The notes under the pieces are model-generated. The model had not been told where the DNA came from, ran no database searches, and was given only the letters and a program-made list of their open reading frames with translations. A DNA stretch of 64,000 nucleotides from Butyrivibrio sp. LB2008 (GTDB lineage: Bacteria > Bacillota > Clostridia > Lachnospirales > Lachnospiraceae), in assembly GCF_000621565.1 (NCBI RefSeq), contig NZ_KK211305.1, forward strand, positions 280,258-344,257, written 5' to 3'. This document shows, piece after piece, positions 16,990-25,989 of this stretch. The position numbers and the translations under genes were made by a program. Every line of letters begins with the position of its first letter. Positions within the stretch are counted from its first letter, which is position 1.

Positions 16990-17697
16990 ATGAATAATTT
17001 TGTGCTTACGGCGTCTATGATGTGCGCTGATTTCGGCAATCTTGAGAAAGAGGTAAGAGCGCTTGAGGCTGCGGGAATAGATTCTTTTCACATCGATATA
17101 ATGGACGGTAGGTATGTAAATAATTTTGCCATGTCTCTCTATGACATGATATCTATTGCAAGGGTGAGCAGCAAACCTCTTGATGTTCATCTTATGATCG
17201 AGCATCCGAGAAATAATATAGAGCTTTTTCTAAGATACCTTCGTAAGGGAGATACAGTATATATCCATCCCGAGGCGGAGTATCATCCGTCTGCAACAAT
17301 CCAGAAGATAATTGATTACGGAATGCATCCCGGAATAGCGATAAATCCCGGAACAAGCGTGGAATCTATAAGAGAGCAGCTTAGAATTGTCGACAGAGTT
17401 CTTGTCATGGCTGTTAATCCCGGAAATGCCAGTCAGATGTTTCTTCCGTTTGTAGGTGAGAAGATTGACGTGCTGCTTCATCTCAGGAAAAAGATGGGCT
17501 TTGAACTGTACTGGGACGGCGCTTGCGGCGCGGAGAGGATGAAGGAGTATGTTCCGAAGAAGATGGACGGTTTTGTTCTCGGTACAACTCTTTTGTTTGG
17601 CAAAAATGCGGAATATTCAGAGATAATCCCTGCAATAAGAAAGCTTGATTTTTCATATTTGGAAAAGGAGCCTGTAAAATATAATGATCAATACTAA
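16990..17697 (+). CDS. ribulose-phosphate 3-epimerase family protein
   Basis: This TIM-barrel protein of about 235 residues carries RPE hallmarks: F-H-I-D-I-M-D-G near residue 35, D-V-H-L-M-I-E-H-P near 65, V-N-P-G near 140, and W-D-G-A-C-G near 175. The last replaces the usual V-D-G-G, so it is a divergent member. ATG 16990 follows a GGGGG site. The licD-type gene begins 14 nt before this one ends, so the two are translationally coupled. A role in a sugar-phosphate branch feeding glycan synthesis is more likely than the general pentose phosphate pathway, but this is inference. Confidence 0.78.
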   Translation: MNNFVLTASMMCADFGNLEKEVRALEAAGIDSFHIDIMDGRYVNNFAMSLYDMISIARVSSKPLDVHLMIEHPRNNIELFLRYLRKGDTVYIHPEAEYHPSATIQKIIDYGMHPGIAINPGTSVESIREQLRIVDRVLVMAVNPGNASQMFLPFVGEKIDVLLHLRKKMGFELYWDGACGAERMKEYVPKKMDGFVLGTTLLFGKNAEYSEIIPAIRKLDFSYLEKEPVKYNDQY

Positions 17698-19840
17698 TCC
17701 CGATGAAGAGAAGAATATCGTACCGCTTGAAAATATCAGCTTTCCCGACTCTTTTTTCAGAGAAGAGGTGAGGAACGGTTTTTATATTCCTACAATGATG
17801 AAGCGCTATTGGGCTGGGCAGCTTCAGATGTTATCCGATATTCATAAGCTGTGCCAAAAGTATGATATAAAGTGGTTTGCGGATTACGGAACGCTCCTTG
17901 GCGCGGTGCGTCACGGCGGATACATCCCGTGGGATGACGATTTTGATATTTTTATGCTGCGTGATGATTATGAGCGCTTTTTTGAACTTGCCAAAAAAGA
18001 AATGCCTAGCGTGTACATATTTCTTAGAATAAAAGATATTGAAGAGGGATATGACAATTACCTTGGAAGAGTGGTAAATTGTAATACCATAGATTGCAGT
18101 GAGAATCATCTTGGGCAGTTTAGCGGATGCCCTTACACCGTGGGTATTGATATTTTTCCAATGGATGGAATCTATAAGGATGAGGCAAAAGAAAAGGATC
18201 GACTGGCCAGAGCTAAAAAAGTGATAATGGTGCATGATGCAGTTGAGGCGGCAGATGAGCTGGGAAGTCTTGCGAAGAATATTGAGTTTCTTTTGCTTGA
18301 AGTGGAAAAAGAAAACCATGTCCATCTGCGAAGAGGTAAAAAACTCACGCATGAGCTTAATAAATTGATTGAAAAAATATATATGGAATGTCCTGTATCA
18401 GAGGCAGATCAGGTTGCTATGATGCCTTTTTACTTACAGTACGGAAATCATATCTATCCTAAAAAAGCTTTTACAGAGTCTTTTGGTATGAGGTATGAAA
18501 ATACAACGGTGCAAGTGCCGTGTTGTTATGACTATAAACTTTCATGTGATTACGGTAATTACATGGAGATTCATAAGGGCGGAGGAATGCATGAGTATCC
18601 CATTTATATCAGTCAGGAGAGAGCTCTTGCAGAGAAGATGGGGCATAATCCCTATAGATATACGTTTGATGCCAATGCGATGCTTCTGTCAGTAAGAAGA
18701 TATATGAGCAGAATGCTTACGCCTGCGCCTCAAAAGGAGAAAAAGACTGTAGTTTTTCTTCCGTGCAGAGCAATTTGGTGGGATACGATGGAAGGCCTCT
18801 GGCACAAGTATAAATCTGAAGGACATGACGTTCATGTGCTTCCGATAAATTTCTATGATGCCAATTTCCTTGGAAAAGTCGGTGAGATGCATGATGAAAG
18901 AGCTCTTTTCCCTGAGTATCTTAATATAGAGGACTGCGAGACGTTTGATTATGCGGGAGTTCATCCTGATGTGATAGTGATACAGGTTCCATATGATGAG
19001 TGGAATACGTCGCTTACAGTGCATGAATTCTTTTATTCTTCCAATATTGTAAACGCTACCGATGAACTAATATATGTTCCCTGCTTTGATATCGATGATC
19101 CGATTGATGATGATGACAAGGCGTGCAGAGGAATTGAGATCCTTGCGGAGCAGCCTGCTGTTGTCAATTCCGATAAGGTGCTTCTTAAGTCAGAGAAGCA
19201 AAGAGAACTGTATCTTAAGAAGCTTATCGAACTTTCCGGAGAAGAGACAAGAGCCTACTGGGAGAATAAGATCGAAGTTTCCCCGTATGTCGGAAAAGAC
19301 TGGCAGAAGCAGATTGAGAGTGAAAAAACGGAAGATTGCGGCAGTGAAACAGTTGATTCAAGTGAATGCACCGATACCGATGCTGAAGTTAAGCATGCAC
19401 ACACCGGCAAATCATCTGACGATGATGCTGAAAGAGAAGCACAGTGGCGAGATTTCCTCGGAAAATACGCAGACCGCAAAACTGTCGTTTACTACTTTAC
19501 AATAAGCACACTTATGTACCACGGAGAAGCAGCTGTCGATAAGTTCGAGAGAGTCCTCGATACCTTTGCAGATTCAGCCCGCTCAGGCAATCTCGTAGCA
19601 ATCTTTGTCCCCCAGGACTACCTCACAGCAAACCTCGATAAAGCAGCCCCCCTCGTCCGCGAGAGATACTCATCCTTTATCGAGAAAGCAAAGAACACCG
19701 AAGGCATCATCTGGGACGAAGAAAACCTGAGCCTTTCCTATATCGACAAATGGAACGCCTACTACGGAGACACAGGCACCACCGCAATGGAATGCGCACA
19801 GAGAAAAATTCCAGTAATGATTGAGAATGTGAAGATATAA
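17684..19840 (+). CDS. LicD-family protein with glycerophosphotransferase-like C-terminus
   Basis: This 718-residue fusion starts with a LicD domain (about residues 35-290). It shows W-F-A-D-Y-G-T-L-L-G-A-V-R-H-G-G-Y-I-P-W-D-D-D-F-D-I, the nucleotidyltransferase-fold motif with its acidic metal ligands. LicD proteins transfer phosphocholine or phosphosugars to surface glycans. The C-terminal half (about 345-718) resembles CDP-glycerol glycerophosphotransferase-type domains (V-V-F-L-P-C-R-A-I-W-W-D-T-M-E) and ends E-C-A-Q-R-K-I-P-V-M-I. Codon use in the last 350 nt shifts clearly to C-ending codons. An acidic linker lies near residue 550. Confidence 0.8.
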   Translation: MINTNPDEEKNIVPLENISFPDSFFREEVRNGFYIPTMMKRYWAGQLQMLSDIHKLCQKYDIKWFADYGTLLGAVRHGGYIPWDDDFDIFMLRDDYERFFELAKKEMPSVYIFLRIKDIEEGYDNYLGRVVNCNTIDCSENHLGQFSGCPYTVGIDIFPMDGIYKDEAKEKDRLARAKKVIMVHDAVEAADELGSLAKNIEFLLLEVEKENHVHLRRGKKLTHELNKLIEKIYMECPVSEADQVAMMPFYLQYGNHIYPKKAFTESFGMRYENTTVQVPCCYDYKLSCDYGNYMEIHKGGGMHEYPIYISQERALAEKMGHNPYRYTFDANAMLLSVRRYMSRMLTPAPQKEKKTVVFLPCRAIWWDTMEGLWHKYKSEGHDVHVLPINFYDANFLGKVGEMHDERALFPEYLNIEDCETFDYAGVHPDVIVIQVPYDEWNTSLTVHEFFYSSNIVNATDELIYVPCFDIDDPIDDDDKACRGIEILAEQPAVVNSDKVLLKSEKQRELYLKKLIELSGEETRAYWENKIEVSPYVGKDWQKQIESEKTEDCGSETVDSSECTDTDAEVKHAHTGKSSDDDAEREAQWRDFLGKYADRKTVVYYFTISTLMYHGEAAVDKFERVLDTFADSARSGNLVAIFVPQDYLTANLDKAAPLVRERYSSFIEKAKNTEGIIWDEENLSLSYIDKWNAYYGDTGTTAMECAQRKIPVMIENVKI

Positions 19841-19970
19841 AATAATGGACTACAAAAAAAATTCAAAAAGTAGTATATTACTATGTAATTTATTATTGAA
19901 ATAAATACCGAAAAAAATGAATATGATGTGTCATCACTTTTCGTATCGTAGTGGACCATGATTACGAGAA

Positions 19971-20153
19971 GATTTCATCCGTGACCACAGAGGCAAATAT
20001 GTACAATATTTTGCGATATTTGTGCCACGGAGATAAGACCAAGTAATCATGAGTGCCCTTGCACGATTGATTACTGCTCTGGGCTTATCGCAGTGTTTGG
20101 CACAACTTGAGCAAAAATTGTACATATTTGCCGCAGTGCTCACGGAATAAATC
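19971..20153 (+). repeat. 183-nt imperfect palindrome upstream of cytidylyltransferase gene
   Basis: The outer arms of about 43 nt (19971-20013 and 20111-20153) pair with few mismatches through GGCAAATATGTACAAT and its complement. Inner stems add TTGTGCCA/TGGCACAA, GATAAG/CTTATC, AGTAATCA/TGATTACT and a central GTGC-CCTT-GCAC hairpin at 20053-20064. It fills most of the 359-nt gap and ends 46 nt before the next start codon. The rest of the gap (19841-19970) is AT-rich and shows nothing I recognise. No coding sequence is evident. Confidence 0.8.
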
Positions 20154-20199
20154 TTTGACACCGACGGCATTATGTAAACTTAACGGAAGGAAAGAGATA

Positions 20200-20979
20200 A
20201 TGAAAGTTGTAATTTTAGCGGGAGGTTTTGGTACCAGGATTAGTGAGGAGAGCCATCTTCGCCCGAAGCCGATGATTGAGATAGGTGGAAAGCCTATACT
20301 TTGGCATATTATGAAAGAATATTCCCATTATGGATTTAATGAGTTTATTATATGTGCGGGATATAAGCAGGAAGTCATAAAAGAATACTTCGCAAACTAC
20401 TATCTCCACAACTGCGATGTCACTTTTGACTTTGCAAATGAGAACAAGACAACATTCCATTCTCAGAAGGCTGAGCCCTGGAAAGTTACTGTTGTCGACA
20501 CAGGATACAGCACCATGACAGGTGGACGTATCAAGAGAATCAGAGAGCATGTCGGAAACGAGGCATTCTTCATGACCTACGGTGACGGAGTGTGCGATAT
20601 CGACATGACAAAACTTCTTGAATTTCACAAGCAGAACGGTAAGCTTGCGACTGTAACAGCAATTCTTGCAGGCCAGCGTTTTGGTGTATTTGATATTGAT
20701 AAAGGTGATAACTCTACGATCAATGATTTCAGAGAAAAGGCAAGCATGGACGGCGCACGTATTAACGGCGGTTACATGGTTCTTGAGCCCGGAGTATTTG
20801 ATTATATCGAGGGCGATGCTACATTCTTTGAAAAAGAGCCTATGCACGATCTTGTAAGAGACGGAGAAATGGTAGCATATAAGTACGACGGCTTCTGGAA
20901 GTGCATGGATACTGCAAGAGAAAGAGATGAACTTACAGAGCTTGTTGAAACAGGTAGAGCACCTTGGATAAGGTGGTAA
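20200..20979 (+). CDS. rfbF: glucose-1-phosphate cytidylyltransferase
   Basis: This 259-residue nucleotidyltransferase makes CDP-glucose from glucose-1-phosphate and CTP. It begins M-K-V-V-I-L-A-G-G-F-G-T-R-I, with the longer S-E-E-S-H-L-R-P-K-P-M-I-E-I-G-G-K-P-I loop that distinguishes RfbF from other sugar nucleotidyltransferases. Y-G-D-G-V-C-D-I-D near residue 127 carries the metal-binding aspartate. ATG 20200 is chosen because of the GGAAGG site and the family N-terminus. The next gene starts 3 nt after its stop. Confidence 0.92.
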   Translation: MKVVILAGGFGTRISEESHLRPKPMIEIGGKPILWHIMKEYSHYGFNEFIICAGYKQEVIKEYFANYYLHNCDVTFDFANENKTTFHSQKAEPWKVTVVDTGYSTMTGGRIKRIREHVGNEAFFMTYGDGVCDIDMTKLLEFHKQNGKLATVTAILAGQRFGVFDIDKGDNSTINDFREKASMDGARINGGYMVLEPGVFDYIEGDATFFEKEPMHDLVRDGEMVAYKYDGFWKCMDTARERDELTELVETGRAPWIRW

Positions 20980-20982
20980 GAT

Positions 20983-22827
20983 ATGAGAGTTTCTGATTAT
21001 ATTGCAGATTTTTTGGTAAAAAAGGGCGTCACCGACTGTTTCACTGTAGTAGGCGGTGGCGCTATGTATTTGAATAATTCTTTTGGACATACCGGTGGAA
21101 TGACATGTACGCACTTCCATCATGAGCAGGGCGCAGCGATAGCGGCTGAGAGCTACTCAAGATATGATGGCAAAGTTGCGGCTCTTTGTGTCACATCGGG
21201 ACCCGGCGGCACAAATGCAATAACCGGCGTGCTCGGTGGATGGCTTGATTCGCTTCCTATGTTCGTTGTAAGCGGTCAGGTTCGCTATGATACAACAGTA
21301 AGATATGAGCATAAGCTCATGGGAAAAGAGTATGACCGCACGGGACTTCGTTCTCTCGGAGATCAGGAGTATGACATAACCAGAATGACCGAGCATATGT
21401 GCAAGTATGCGGTTATGCTTGAAGATCCTGCGGATATAAGATATCACATGGAAAAAGCATGGCATCTTATGAATGTCGGAAGACCCGGACCTGTATGGAT
21501 TGATGTCCCTGTTAATTTCCAGGGCGCAGAGATAGATCCGGATTCTCTAAGGGGCTACACAGAAGAAGAGGCGGCTTCTTACGAGAAAGCCGTTCCGGAA
21601 GTTGATAAGAAAACTGTCGATGATGTTATAAAGATGGTCAAAGAAGCTGAGCGTCCCGTTATCTATGCAGGTGGCGGAGTGCGAATTTCCGGCGGCTTTG
21701 AAGCGTTCAGAAAAGTTGTTGATAAGCTCGGTGTACCTGTTTGCACATATTGGAATTCTATCGATCTGATCGAGACAGACAATCCGCTTTACTGCGGACG
21801 TGGCGGCAATATGGGTGACAGACCTGGTAACTTTGCGATACAGAATGCCGATCTTGTCATTGTTATAGGCAGCAGACTTTCTATAAGACAGGTTGGTTAT
21901 ACCTGGGGAACATGGGCAAGAGCTGCCAAGGTAGTGATGGTAGACATTGAGCCTGCTGAGATGGAGAAGCACACTGTTCATGTTGATGTTAAGATTCACG
22001 CTGACGCAAAAGAGTTTCTTGAAAAGCTCCTTGTAGCGGCGAATGAGTGCGGTGAGACTTACGTTTCTCCTGCGGATGCATGGAGAAAACAGTGCGTAGC
22101 ATGGAAAGAAAAATATCCCGTTGTATCTGAAGAACAGCTACATACGGGGGATAACAAGGTTAACGTATACGGATTTATCAAAGCTCTTTCTGCGGCACTT
22201 CCGAAGGGAAGCCTTACTGCAGTAAGTAACGGTGCGTGCTGCGTTGCAGGCCATCAGAGCTGGGTAGTAAAAGAAGGTACGAGATTTATAATAAACAACG
22301 CGGTAGCCAGCATGGGATACGGACTTCCCGCAGCGATAGGTCTTTGCATCGCGGCAGGAAGAAAAGAAACGATATGTCTTGAGGGCGACGGAAGTATAAT
22401 GATGAATCTTCAGGAGCTGCAGACTGTTATCACAAACAAGCTCCCGATCAAGGTATTTCTCATAAATAATGAGGGGTATCATTCAATCAGACTTACTCAG
22501 AACAATCTTTTCAAGGAGTTTTCCAAAGTTGGAATCGGCCCCGAGAGCGGAGATCTTGCATTTCCCTCTTTTGACAAGATTGCGGAAGCATTCGGTTATC
22601 CTTACAGCAGGGTTTTGACAGGAGCTGAACTTGAAGATAAGATGAAAGCTGCGGTAGATGCGGACAGTCCTGTGTTCGTGGAAGTTTATACAGATACGGA
22701 ACAGGTATGGGCACCCAAGAGCTCTGCGAGAAGAGAGCCCGACGGAAGCCTTAGCAGTCCTCCGCTTGAAGATCTTGCACCTTTCCTTTCAAGGGAAGAG
22801 CTTGCTGAAAATATGTATATAGATTAA
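20983..22827 (+). CDS. ThDP-dependent acetolactate-synthase-like enzyme
   Basis: This 614-residue protein has the three ThDP-enzyme domains. The N-terminal pyrimidine-binding domain has the catalytic glutamate in H-H-E-Q-G-A near residue 47. A central domain follows. The C-terminal PP-binding motif is G-D-G-S-I-M-M-N, then I-N-N-E-G-Y (about 465-500). It is immediately downstream of rfbF, so a role with a CDP-sugar is likely, for example two-carbon addition to a keto-deoxysugar as in CDP-yersiniose synthesis. No CDP-glucose 4,6-dehydratase is present in the window, so this is inference. True branched-chain amino acid synthesis is less likely given the setting. Confidence 0.82.
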   Translation: MRVSDYIADFLVKKGVTDCFTVVGGGAMYLNNSFGHTGGMTCTHFHHEQGAAIAAESYSRYDGKVAALCVTSGPGGTNAITGVLGGWLDSLPMFVVSGQVRYDTTVRYEHKLMGKEYDRTGLRSLGDQEYDITRMTEHMCKYAVMLEDPADIRYHMEKAWHLMNVGRPGPVWIDVPVNFQGAEIDPDSLRGYTEEEAASYEKAVPEVDKKTVDDVIKMVKEAERPVIYAGGGVRISGGFEAFRKVVDKLGVPVCTYWNSIDLIETDNPLYCGRGGNMGDRPGNFAIQNADLVIVIGSRLSIRQVGYTWGTWARAAKVVMVDIEPAEMEKHTVHVDVKIHADAKEFLEKLLVAANECGETYVSPADAWRKQCVAWKEKYPVVSEEQLHTGDNKVNVYGFIKALSAALPKGSLTAVSNGACCVAGHQSWVVKEGTRFIINNAVASMGYGLPAAIGLCIAAGRKETICLEGDGSIMMNLQELQTVITNKLPIKVFLINNEGYHSIRLTQNNLFKEFSKVGIGPESGDLAFPSFDKIAEAFGYPYSRVLTGAELEDKMKAAVDADSPVFVEVYTDTEQVWAPKSSARREPDGSLSSPPLEDLAPFLSREELAENMYID

Positions 22828-22839
22828 AGAGGTATAGAA

Positions 22840-23475
22840 GTGAATTTTTTTAAGAAAAAAAATAAGAACAGCATCAGGATAGTTGCTCTTGTAATGCTGT
22901 TGTTTATGGTATTTACAACAATAGGCTCCGGAATATTTGCCGCAAGAGGGCTTTCCGGAGGAGAAGATGAAGCTTCGTATTCCGATTCCAATGTGCGTGA
23001 GATATCCGCTGAGGATCTGTCAATCTTGTTTGGCGACGGCGCGGGAAATGCGATGACGCTTGACGGTGATGCGCTTGCATCCGAAATTGCAAGTGAGGCC
23101 GCTGATGTGGAAGCGGCTGAGGCTGAGCAGTCGGCACCGGAAATTGCAGAAGACGGCTCGTATACGTCCAAGGATGATGTAGCTCTTTATATTCACACTT
23201 ACGGAAAACTTCCTTCGAACTTCATAACCAAGGCTGAGGCCAAGAAGCTTGGCTGGACGGGCGGAGGACTTGATGAGTTTGCGGAAGGAAAGTGCATAGG
23301 CGGAGATAAATTCGGTAACAACGAAGGAAAACTTCCTGACGGCAAGAAGTACAAGGAATGTGATATAGATACGCTCGGCGCGGATTCAAGAGGAGCAAAG
23401 CGAATAGTTTACTCCGATGACGGAAGCGTGTATTATACAGACGATCACTATGAAAACTTTGAACAGGTATATTAA
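22840..23475 (+). CDS. membrane-anchored or secreted barnase-type ribonuclease
   Basis: The C-terminal 105 residues match barnase: Y-I-H-T-Y-G-K-L-P-S-N-F-I-T-K-A-E-A, then G-G-D-K-F-G-N-N-E-G-K-L-P. Equivalents of the barnase catalytic residues are present with matching spacing: Glu173, Arg184, Arg188, His203 and Lys131. The N-terminus has a lysine-rich start and a hydrophobic segment at about residues 12-36 (signal peptide or anchor), then a 70-residue acidic Ala/Glu/Asp stalk. The start is GTG after an AGAGG site. A barstar homologue follows by 3 nt, so the enzyme is probably active and toxic inside cells. Confidence 0.88.
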   Translation: MNFFKKKNKNSIRIVALVMLLFMVFTTIGSGIFAARGLSGGEDEASYSDSNVREISAEDLSILFGDGAGNAMTLDGDALASEIASEAADVEAAEAEQSAPEIAEDGSYTSKDDVALYIHTYGKLPSNFITKAEAKKLGWTGGGLDEFAEGKCIGGDKFGNNEGKLPDGKKYKECDIDTLGADSRGAKRIVYSDDGSVYYTDDHYENFEQVY

Positions 23476-23478
23476 ACT

Positions 23479-23754
23479 ATGGAACAGGTCTTTTATATTG
23501 ATTTGACAGAAGTATCAACAAAAGAAGAATTGCAGGAAGCGCTGGTAGAAACACTGCCGCTTCCTGATTATTACGGCCGCAATCTTGATGCTCTTTATGA
23601 TGTTCTTACAGAGTGTGGGGATGGCTGGAATATTATTTTTTACAATGCAAAATTTGCACAGTACAGACTCGGAAAATACTTTGATGCGCTTAAGAGATTG
23701 TGTGTTGAAGCGATGGAAGATGTACGTGACCTGAAGATCAGGTTTTATATGTAA
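23479..23754 (+). CDS. barstar-family ribonuclease inhibitor
   Basis: This 91-residue protein matches barstar: Y-I-D-L, then L-P-L-P-D-Y-Y-G-R-N-L-D-A-L-Y-D-V-L-T near residues 27-45, the helix that plugs the barnase active site. It starts 3 nt after the nuclease gene, with AGGT-type sequence inside the end of that gene. It would protect the producing cell from nuclease that stays in the cytoplasm. Confidence 0.9.
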   Translation: MEQVFYIDLTEVSTKEELQEALVETLPLPDYYGRNLDALYDVLTECGDGWNIIFYNAKFAQYRLGKYFDALKRLCVEAMEDVRDLKIRFYM

Positions 23755-23782
23755 TAAATATTTTGGTAGAAGGAGCGAAAAC

Positions 23783-25051
23783 TTGAAAACTTTAGCCATT
23801 GTTTTATTTGTTGCAATGTATGTTCTTATGATATTTTTGCCGAAGAAAAGAGCTTATGTGGCGCTTTCGACAGCACTTATCTTTGTCCTTACGGGAATTC
23901 TTCCGTATAATCAGGTTTTTTCAGCGATAGATTGGAATGTCCTTCTTATGATCTTCGGAACGATGGTCATTGTGGATTACTTCATTGAATCCAAGATGCC
24001 GAATCTGGTTGCTGATAAATTACTTGATCTGGCACCGAACGTGTTGTGGGTTACGATCCTGATGTCACTTTTTTCGGGAATCATATCCGCATTCATCGAT
24101 AACGTAGCGACGGTACTTATGGTTGCGCCGGTTGGACTTGCCATCTGCAAAAAACTCAAGATATCGCCCGTTTCAATGATCATATGTATAGCGGTTTCTT
24201 CCAATCTGCAGGGCGCTGCGACACTTGTCGGAGATACGACTTCGATAATGCTCGCGGGTGCGGCTAAGATGGACTTTAATGATTTCTTCTGGATGCAGGG
24301 ACATCCCGGAATCTTTTTTGCGGTGCAACTTGGAGCGCTTGCAACGGTTCCGATCATGATGGTGATATTCAGAAAAGACAAAGAGCCTGTAAGTTCCGAT
24401 GAGAAGACGGTTGTTACGGACTATGTTCCTACGATCATGATGCTTGGACATGTTGTTCTTCTTATCATTGCATCCTTCTTCCAGAATAAGCCTGAGATCA
24501 CAAACGGTGTAATCTGTATGGTCTGCGGTATCATAAACATTGTCTGGGAGATATTTCTTTCAAAGGGAACGGACAGTATGTGGCATTCACTTAGGGCAAT
24601 TGATTATGACACGATGTTCCTTCTTGCGGGATTGTTCTGCGTTATAAGCGGAATCACAAATGTCGGGATTATAGATGAACTTGCCGGAATTATTGCAGAT
24701 GCGGGAAATGGCAACATCTTTATGCTGTATACGGTTATAGTATTTGGCTCTGTTGCCATATCGGCATTTATCGATAACATTCCGTATGTTGCGACAATGC
24801 TTCCTGTACTCGGCAGCCTGTCAGCAGCGATGTCGGCCAATCCGCTTCTTTTGTACTTCGGTCTTTTGGTTGGAGCAACTTTGGGAGGTAATCTTACACC
24901 TATCGGAGCTTCGGCGAATATTGCCGGAGTAGGAATGCTCAGGAAAGAGGGCTATGAAGTTTCTTTCGGAGATTTCATGAAGATAGGAGTTCCGTTCACG
25001 TTGACTGCAGTGGTGATGGGGTATCTTTTCATCTGGTTTGTATATGCATAA
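23783..25051 (+). CDS. ArsB/NhaD/SLC13-superfamily ion transporter
   Basis: This 422-residue membrane protein has about 11 predicted transmembrane segments. The repeated S-A-F-I-D-N-V-A-T and S-A-F-I-D-N-I-P-Y motifs (near residues 108 and 330) are typical of the ion-transporter superfamily. Two G-A-T/N-L-T-P-I-G-A-S-A-type loops also fit. The substrate (Na+/H+, citrate, arsenite) cannot be told from sequence. The start is TTG 23783 after AGGAG. A strong terminator follows. Confidence 0.8.
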   Translation: MKTLAIVLFVAMYVLMIFLPKKRAYVALSTALIFVLTGILPYNQVFSAIDWNVLLMIFGTMVIVDYFIESKMPNLVADKLLDLAPNVLWVTILMSLFSGIISAFIDNVATVLMVAPVGLAICKKLKISPVSMIICIAVSSNLQGAATLVGDTTSIMLAGAAKMDFNDFFWMQGHPGIFFAVQLGALATVPIMMVIFRKDKEPVSSDEKTVVTDYVPTIMMLGHVVLLIIASFFQNKPEITNGVICMVCGIINIVWEIFLSKGTDSMWHSLRAIDYDTMFLLAGLFCVISGITNVGIIDELAGIIADAGNGNIFMLYTVIVFGSVAISAFIDNIPYVATMLPVLGSLSAAMSANPLLLYFGLLVGATLGGNLTPIGASANIAGVGMLRKEGYEVSFGDFMKIGVPFTLTAVVMGYLFIWFVYA

Positions 25052-25097
25052 ATGCAGCAAGCTGAAAAATATAGCAATTAAAGAGCTTTCGACTTTG

Positions 25098-25120
25098 AAA
25101 AAGAGCTGGGAGCTCTTTTT
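25098..25120 (+). terminator. terminator after the transporter gene
   Basis: AAAAAGAGCT-GGG-AGCTCTTTTT is a perfect 10-bp stem with a 3-nt loop, usable in both directions. Confidence 0.88.
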
Positions 25121-25182
25121 CTATGCAGTATAAGAGGACGAAAAGTTCAAAAAAAATTTACATATAGTTCTGCGAAAACGTC

Positions 25183-25212
25183 TTGATATTGGTAGGTGGT
25201 GCGTGCTAGAAT
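25183..25212 (+). promoter_or_regulatory. sigma-A promoter for the 25302 operon
   Basis: TTGATA-N18-TAGAAT with a TG just before the -10 region lies about 90 nt before the first gene. Confidence 0.5.
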
Positions 25213-25301
25213 GTTAATGCTTTGTTTATATAATTAATTTAACAATAACGTGATAAGGCATATAAATAACTTCATAGGTTGGAAAAGCGAGGAAATATAT
25301 T

Positions 25302-25979
25302 ATGTCTGTTCGGGGAAAAGGTGACGGAACGGAACTGATAGCGATGCTTACATACAATGACAGAACAGTGCCTGACGCACCTGAGATTTTTGAGATATGC
25401 AAAGATTCCGACGTGAAATATTGGGGCTTCAAGGAAGACGGGCTTTCGCTTGATAAGATGAAAAAATTATTCGGCAGCATAAAAGCATGTGGAAAAACCG
25501 CAGTGCTTGAAGTTGTTGCATATACTGAAGAATTGTGCATACAGGGCGCGCTGATGGCCGTTGATTGCGGATGCGATATTCTTATGGGAACTTTTTTCTT
25601 TGATTCCGTAAACGAACTTTGCAAGAAACACGGAATACGCTACATGCCTTTTGTGGGTGATGTATGTGGCAGGCCCTCTGTTTTGGAAGGCGATATCGAT
25701 CAAATGATCGCGCAGGCCGAATCGTATATTGAAAAAGGAGCCTACGGGATCGATTTACTTGCATATAGATATACAGGCGATTGCGGAGAGCTTATAAGGA
25801 GATTTGTTTCGGAGGTTGATGCACCTGTGTGTATCGCAGGAAGTGTGAACAGCTACGAACGAATTGATGAGATAAAAAAAGCTTCACCGTGGGCATTTAC
25901 GATAGGTAGTGCCTTTTTTGACCATGCTTTCGGTGATGATTATTGCAAGCAGATGAACTTAGTCTGCAGTTATATATAA
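25302..25979 (+). CDS. predicted TIM-barrel protein, function unknown
   Basis: This 225-residue protein has alternating beta/alpha structure typical of a phosphosugar-type TIM barrel: M-L-T-Y-N-D-R-T-V-P-D-A at the first strand, Y-W-G-F-K, L-E-V-V-A, I-L-M-G-T, Y-M-P-F-V-G-D-V, and a late V-C-I-A-G-S-V-N-S phosphate-binding-like loop. It resembles small barrel enzymes such as KDPG aldolases or NadC/HisA-like proteins, but I see no diagnostic active site. It is the first gene of a run with yqeG and vanW. Confidence 0.55.
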   Translation: MSVRGKGDGTELIAMLTYNDRTVPDAPEIFEICKDSDVKYWGFKEDGLSLDKMKKLFGSIKACGKTAVLEVVAYTEELCIQGALMAVDCGCDILMGTFFFDSVNELCKKHGIRYMPFVGDVCGRPSVLEGDIDQMIAQAESYIEKGAYGIDLLAYRYTGDCGELIRRFVSEVDAPVCIAGSVNSYERIDEIKKASPWAFTIGSAFFDHAFGDDYCKQMNLVCSYI

Positions 25980-25989
25980 GGTTTTGACT

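Noticed and set aside
20215..21123. Long minus-strand reading frame (302 codons)
   Set aside because: It lies antisense to rfbF and the ThDP gene, whose families are unambiguous; its predicted protein is Cys/His/Ser-rich with no domain.
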